NCBI GenBank assembly: GCA_014378085.1
Contig: JACMOJ010000197.1
Coordinates: 1-9,039, forward strand
Direction: 5' to 3'
Source of the DNA: Burkholderiales bacterium
GTDB lineage: Bacteria > Pseudomonadota > Gammaproteobacteria > Burkholderiales > Usitatibacteraceae
Length of the DNA: 9,039 nucleotides
Shown: piece after piece, positions 8,307-9,039 of the stretch
Layout of the letters: each line of letters begins with the position of its first letter
Position numbering within the stretch: position 1 is the first letter of the stretch
The notes under the pieces: generated by a model
Told to the model about the DNA's origin: nothing
Seen by the model: only the letters and a program-made list of their open reading frames with translations
Databases searched by the model: none
Made by a program: the position numbers and the translations under genes

Positions 8307-9039
8307 CTAGTCCGAGCTGCTAGATAGCGCCGCCGGTGCCATGCCCAGTGCCATGCCCGTTGCCTCCCCGGTTGCCTCCCCCATCGGCTCGCCCATCACA
8401 ATTGCGCGCGCTGGAGCCCATTCTTGGTCAAACGTGAGTGTTTCTTTCGGAAACAGCATCACCACAGTGGAACCTAACAAAAAGCGCCCCATTTCCGCGC
8501 CGCGCTTAAGGGCAATCTGCCGATCGTCGTAGCGCCACTCTCGAACCGCAGCGAGCCGTGGCGGGTTGACCGCGCCGTGCCACACCGTGGCCATGCTGCC
8601 GACAATGGTTGCACCAACCAGCACCAACACAAACTGGCCAAACGGCGCATCAAACACACAGACAAGCCGCTCATTACGCGCGAACAAACCGGGAACGCCG
8701 CGTGCGGTGGTGGGGTTCACGGAGAAGAGTGCCCCTGGCACGTAGATCATTCGTTTCAGCACGCCGTCACACGGCATATGAATACGGTGGTAATCCTTTG
8801 GGCTCAAATAGAGCGTCGCAAAACAACCGTCTTGGAATGGGCGCGCGAGCGTCGCGTCACCGCCAACCAACACGGTGGTGCTATAGCGGTGCCCTTTGGC
8901 TTGAAAGATTTGGTCTTGTTCAATGGCACCAAACTGGCTGATAGCGCCATCAACCGGGCAGACAAAATCCGCTGCCGAGATCGGCCGAGCGCCATCACGT
9001 AGAGGCCGCGTAAAAAACGCGTTAAATGTCGAATAACTC
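8307..9039 (-). CDS. psd: Phosphatidylserine decarboxylase proenzyme, 5' end beyond the window
   Basis: This pyruvoyl enzyme of the inner membrane decarboxylates phosphatidylserine to phosphatidylethanolamine. The frame stays open to the right edge; 243 residues are present and the N-terminal part is missing. The first visible residues ([15 protein letters not shown]) match the E. coli segment FNEFFVRPLRDEVRP, so the GTG at 8873 is internal and not the start. The catalytic triad is visible: Asp in CPVDGAISQ, His in YHRIHMP, and Ser in the LGST self-cleavage motif (Ser codon at 8469-8471). Cleavage before that Ser yields a beta chain and a 54-residue alpha chain carrying the pyruvoyl group. 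The alpha chain ends in a low-complexity tail of five x-Gly-(Glu/Met)-(Ala/Pro) units and SSSSD. pssA follows 9 nt after the stop. ilvC would be expected further upstream, by synteny recalled for betaproteobacteria. Confidence 0.96.
   Translation of the reverse strand, partial: SYSTFNAFFTRPLRDGARPISAADFVCPVDGAISQFGAIEQDQIFQAKGHRYSTTVLVGGDATLARPFQDGCFATLYLSPKDYHRIHMPCDGVLKRMIYVPGALFSVNPTTARGVPGLFARNERLVCVFDAPFGQFVLVLVGATIVGSMATVWHGAVNPPRLAAVREWRYDDRQIALKRGAEMGRFLLGSTVVMLFPKETLTFDQEWAPARAIVMGEPMGEATGEATGMALGMAPAALSSSSD
8337..8396. repeat. Five tandem 12-bp units at the 3' end of psd
   Basis: Five in-frame 12-bp units lie at 8385-8396, 8373-8384, 8361-8372, 8349-8360 and 8337-8348. In the order of translation they encode [16 protein letters not shown] and LGMA. 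Adjacent units differ at one to three bases. They form the C-terminal tail of the Psd alpha chain, beyond the catalytic core, and probably grew by slippage. Confidence 0.85.

Noticed and set aside
8307..8873. A complete 188-residue psd starting at GTG 8873
   Set aside because: The frame is open to the window edge, and the extra residues include the catalytic Asp (PVDGAIS) and conserved RPLRDGARP, so the gene is cut by the edge rather than short.

Overview
The window looks like a stretch of betaproteobacterial chromosome, probably Burkholderiales or a close relative. GC content, judged by eye, is in the mid-50s percent. The main reason for this placement is the right half: psd, pssA and leuA lie in that order on the minus strand. 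As I recall, this is the tail of the betaproteobacterial ilvI-ilvH-ilvC-psd-pssA-leuA block. The species cannot be named from the sequence alone. Both edges cut genes: hmgA at the left very probably, psd at the right certainly.

Left block (about 1-3140, plus strand): hmgA, fahA and phhA form a tightly coupled operon for phenylalanine/tyrosine breakdown. The genes overlap by 4 nt (ATGA) and 1 nt (TAGTG). PhhA hydroxylates phenylalanine to tyrosine, HmgA opens the ring of homogentisate, and FahA cleaves fumarylacetoacetate to fumarate and acetoacetate. The steps between them (aminotransferase, HppD, maleylacetoacetate isomerase) and the pterin-recycling PhhB are not in the window.

Middle block (3219-5395): a YibF-like glutathione S-transferase on the minus strand converges on phhA and diverges from purB (adenylosuccinate lyase), which is on the plus strand. 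A good extended -10 promoter for the GST lies in the divergent spacer. Downstream of purB are a strong GC-rich stem-loop, a threefold 14-bp tandem repeat and a second stem-loop that probably ends the leuA transcript.

Right block (5645-9039, minus strand): psd, pssA and leuA, so phosphatidylserine synthase and decarboxylase (the route to phosphatidylethanolamine) sit upstream of the first committed enzyme of leucine synthesis. Between pssA and leuA is a 286-nt leader. It holds a plausible sigma-70 promoter, a 43-codon ORF with 10 leucine codons, and an inverted repeat that could pair the end of that ORF with the leuA ribosome binding site. This leader is the best candidate in the window for undescribed regulation, but no terminator is visible, so classical attenuation is not shown. 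Short in-frame tandem duplications in the 3' ends of psd and pssA, and the intergenic 14-bp repeat, suggest local slippage. No mobile elements, CRISPR arrays, tRNA or rRNA genes were seen.
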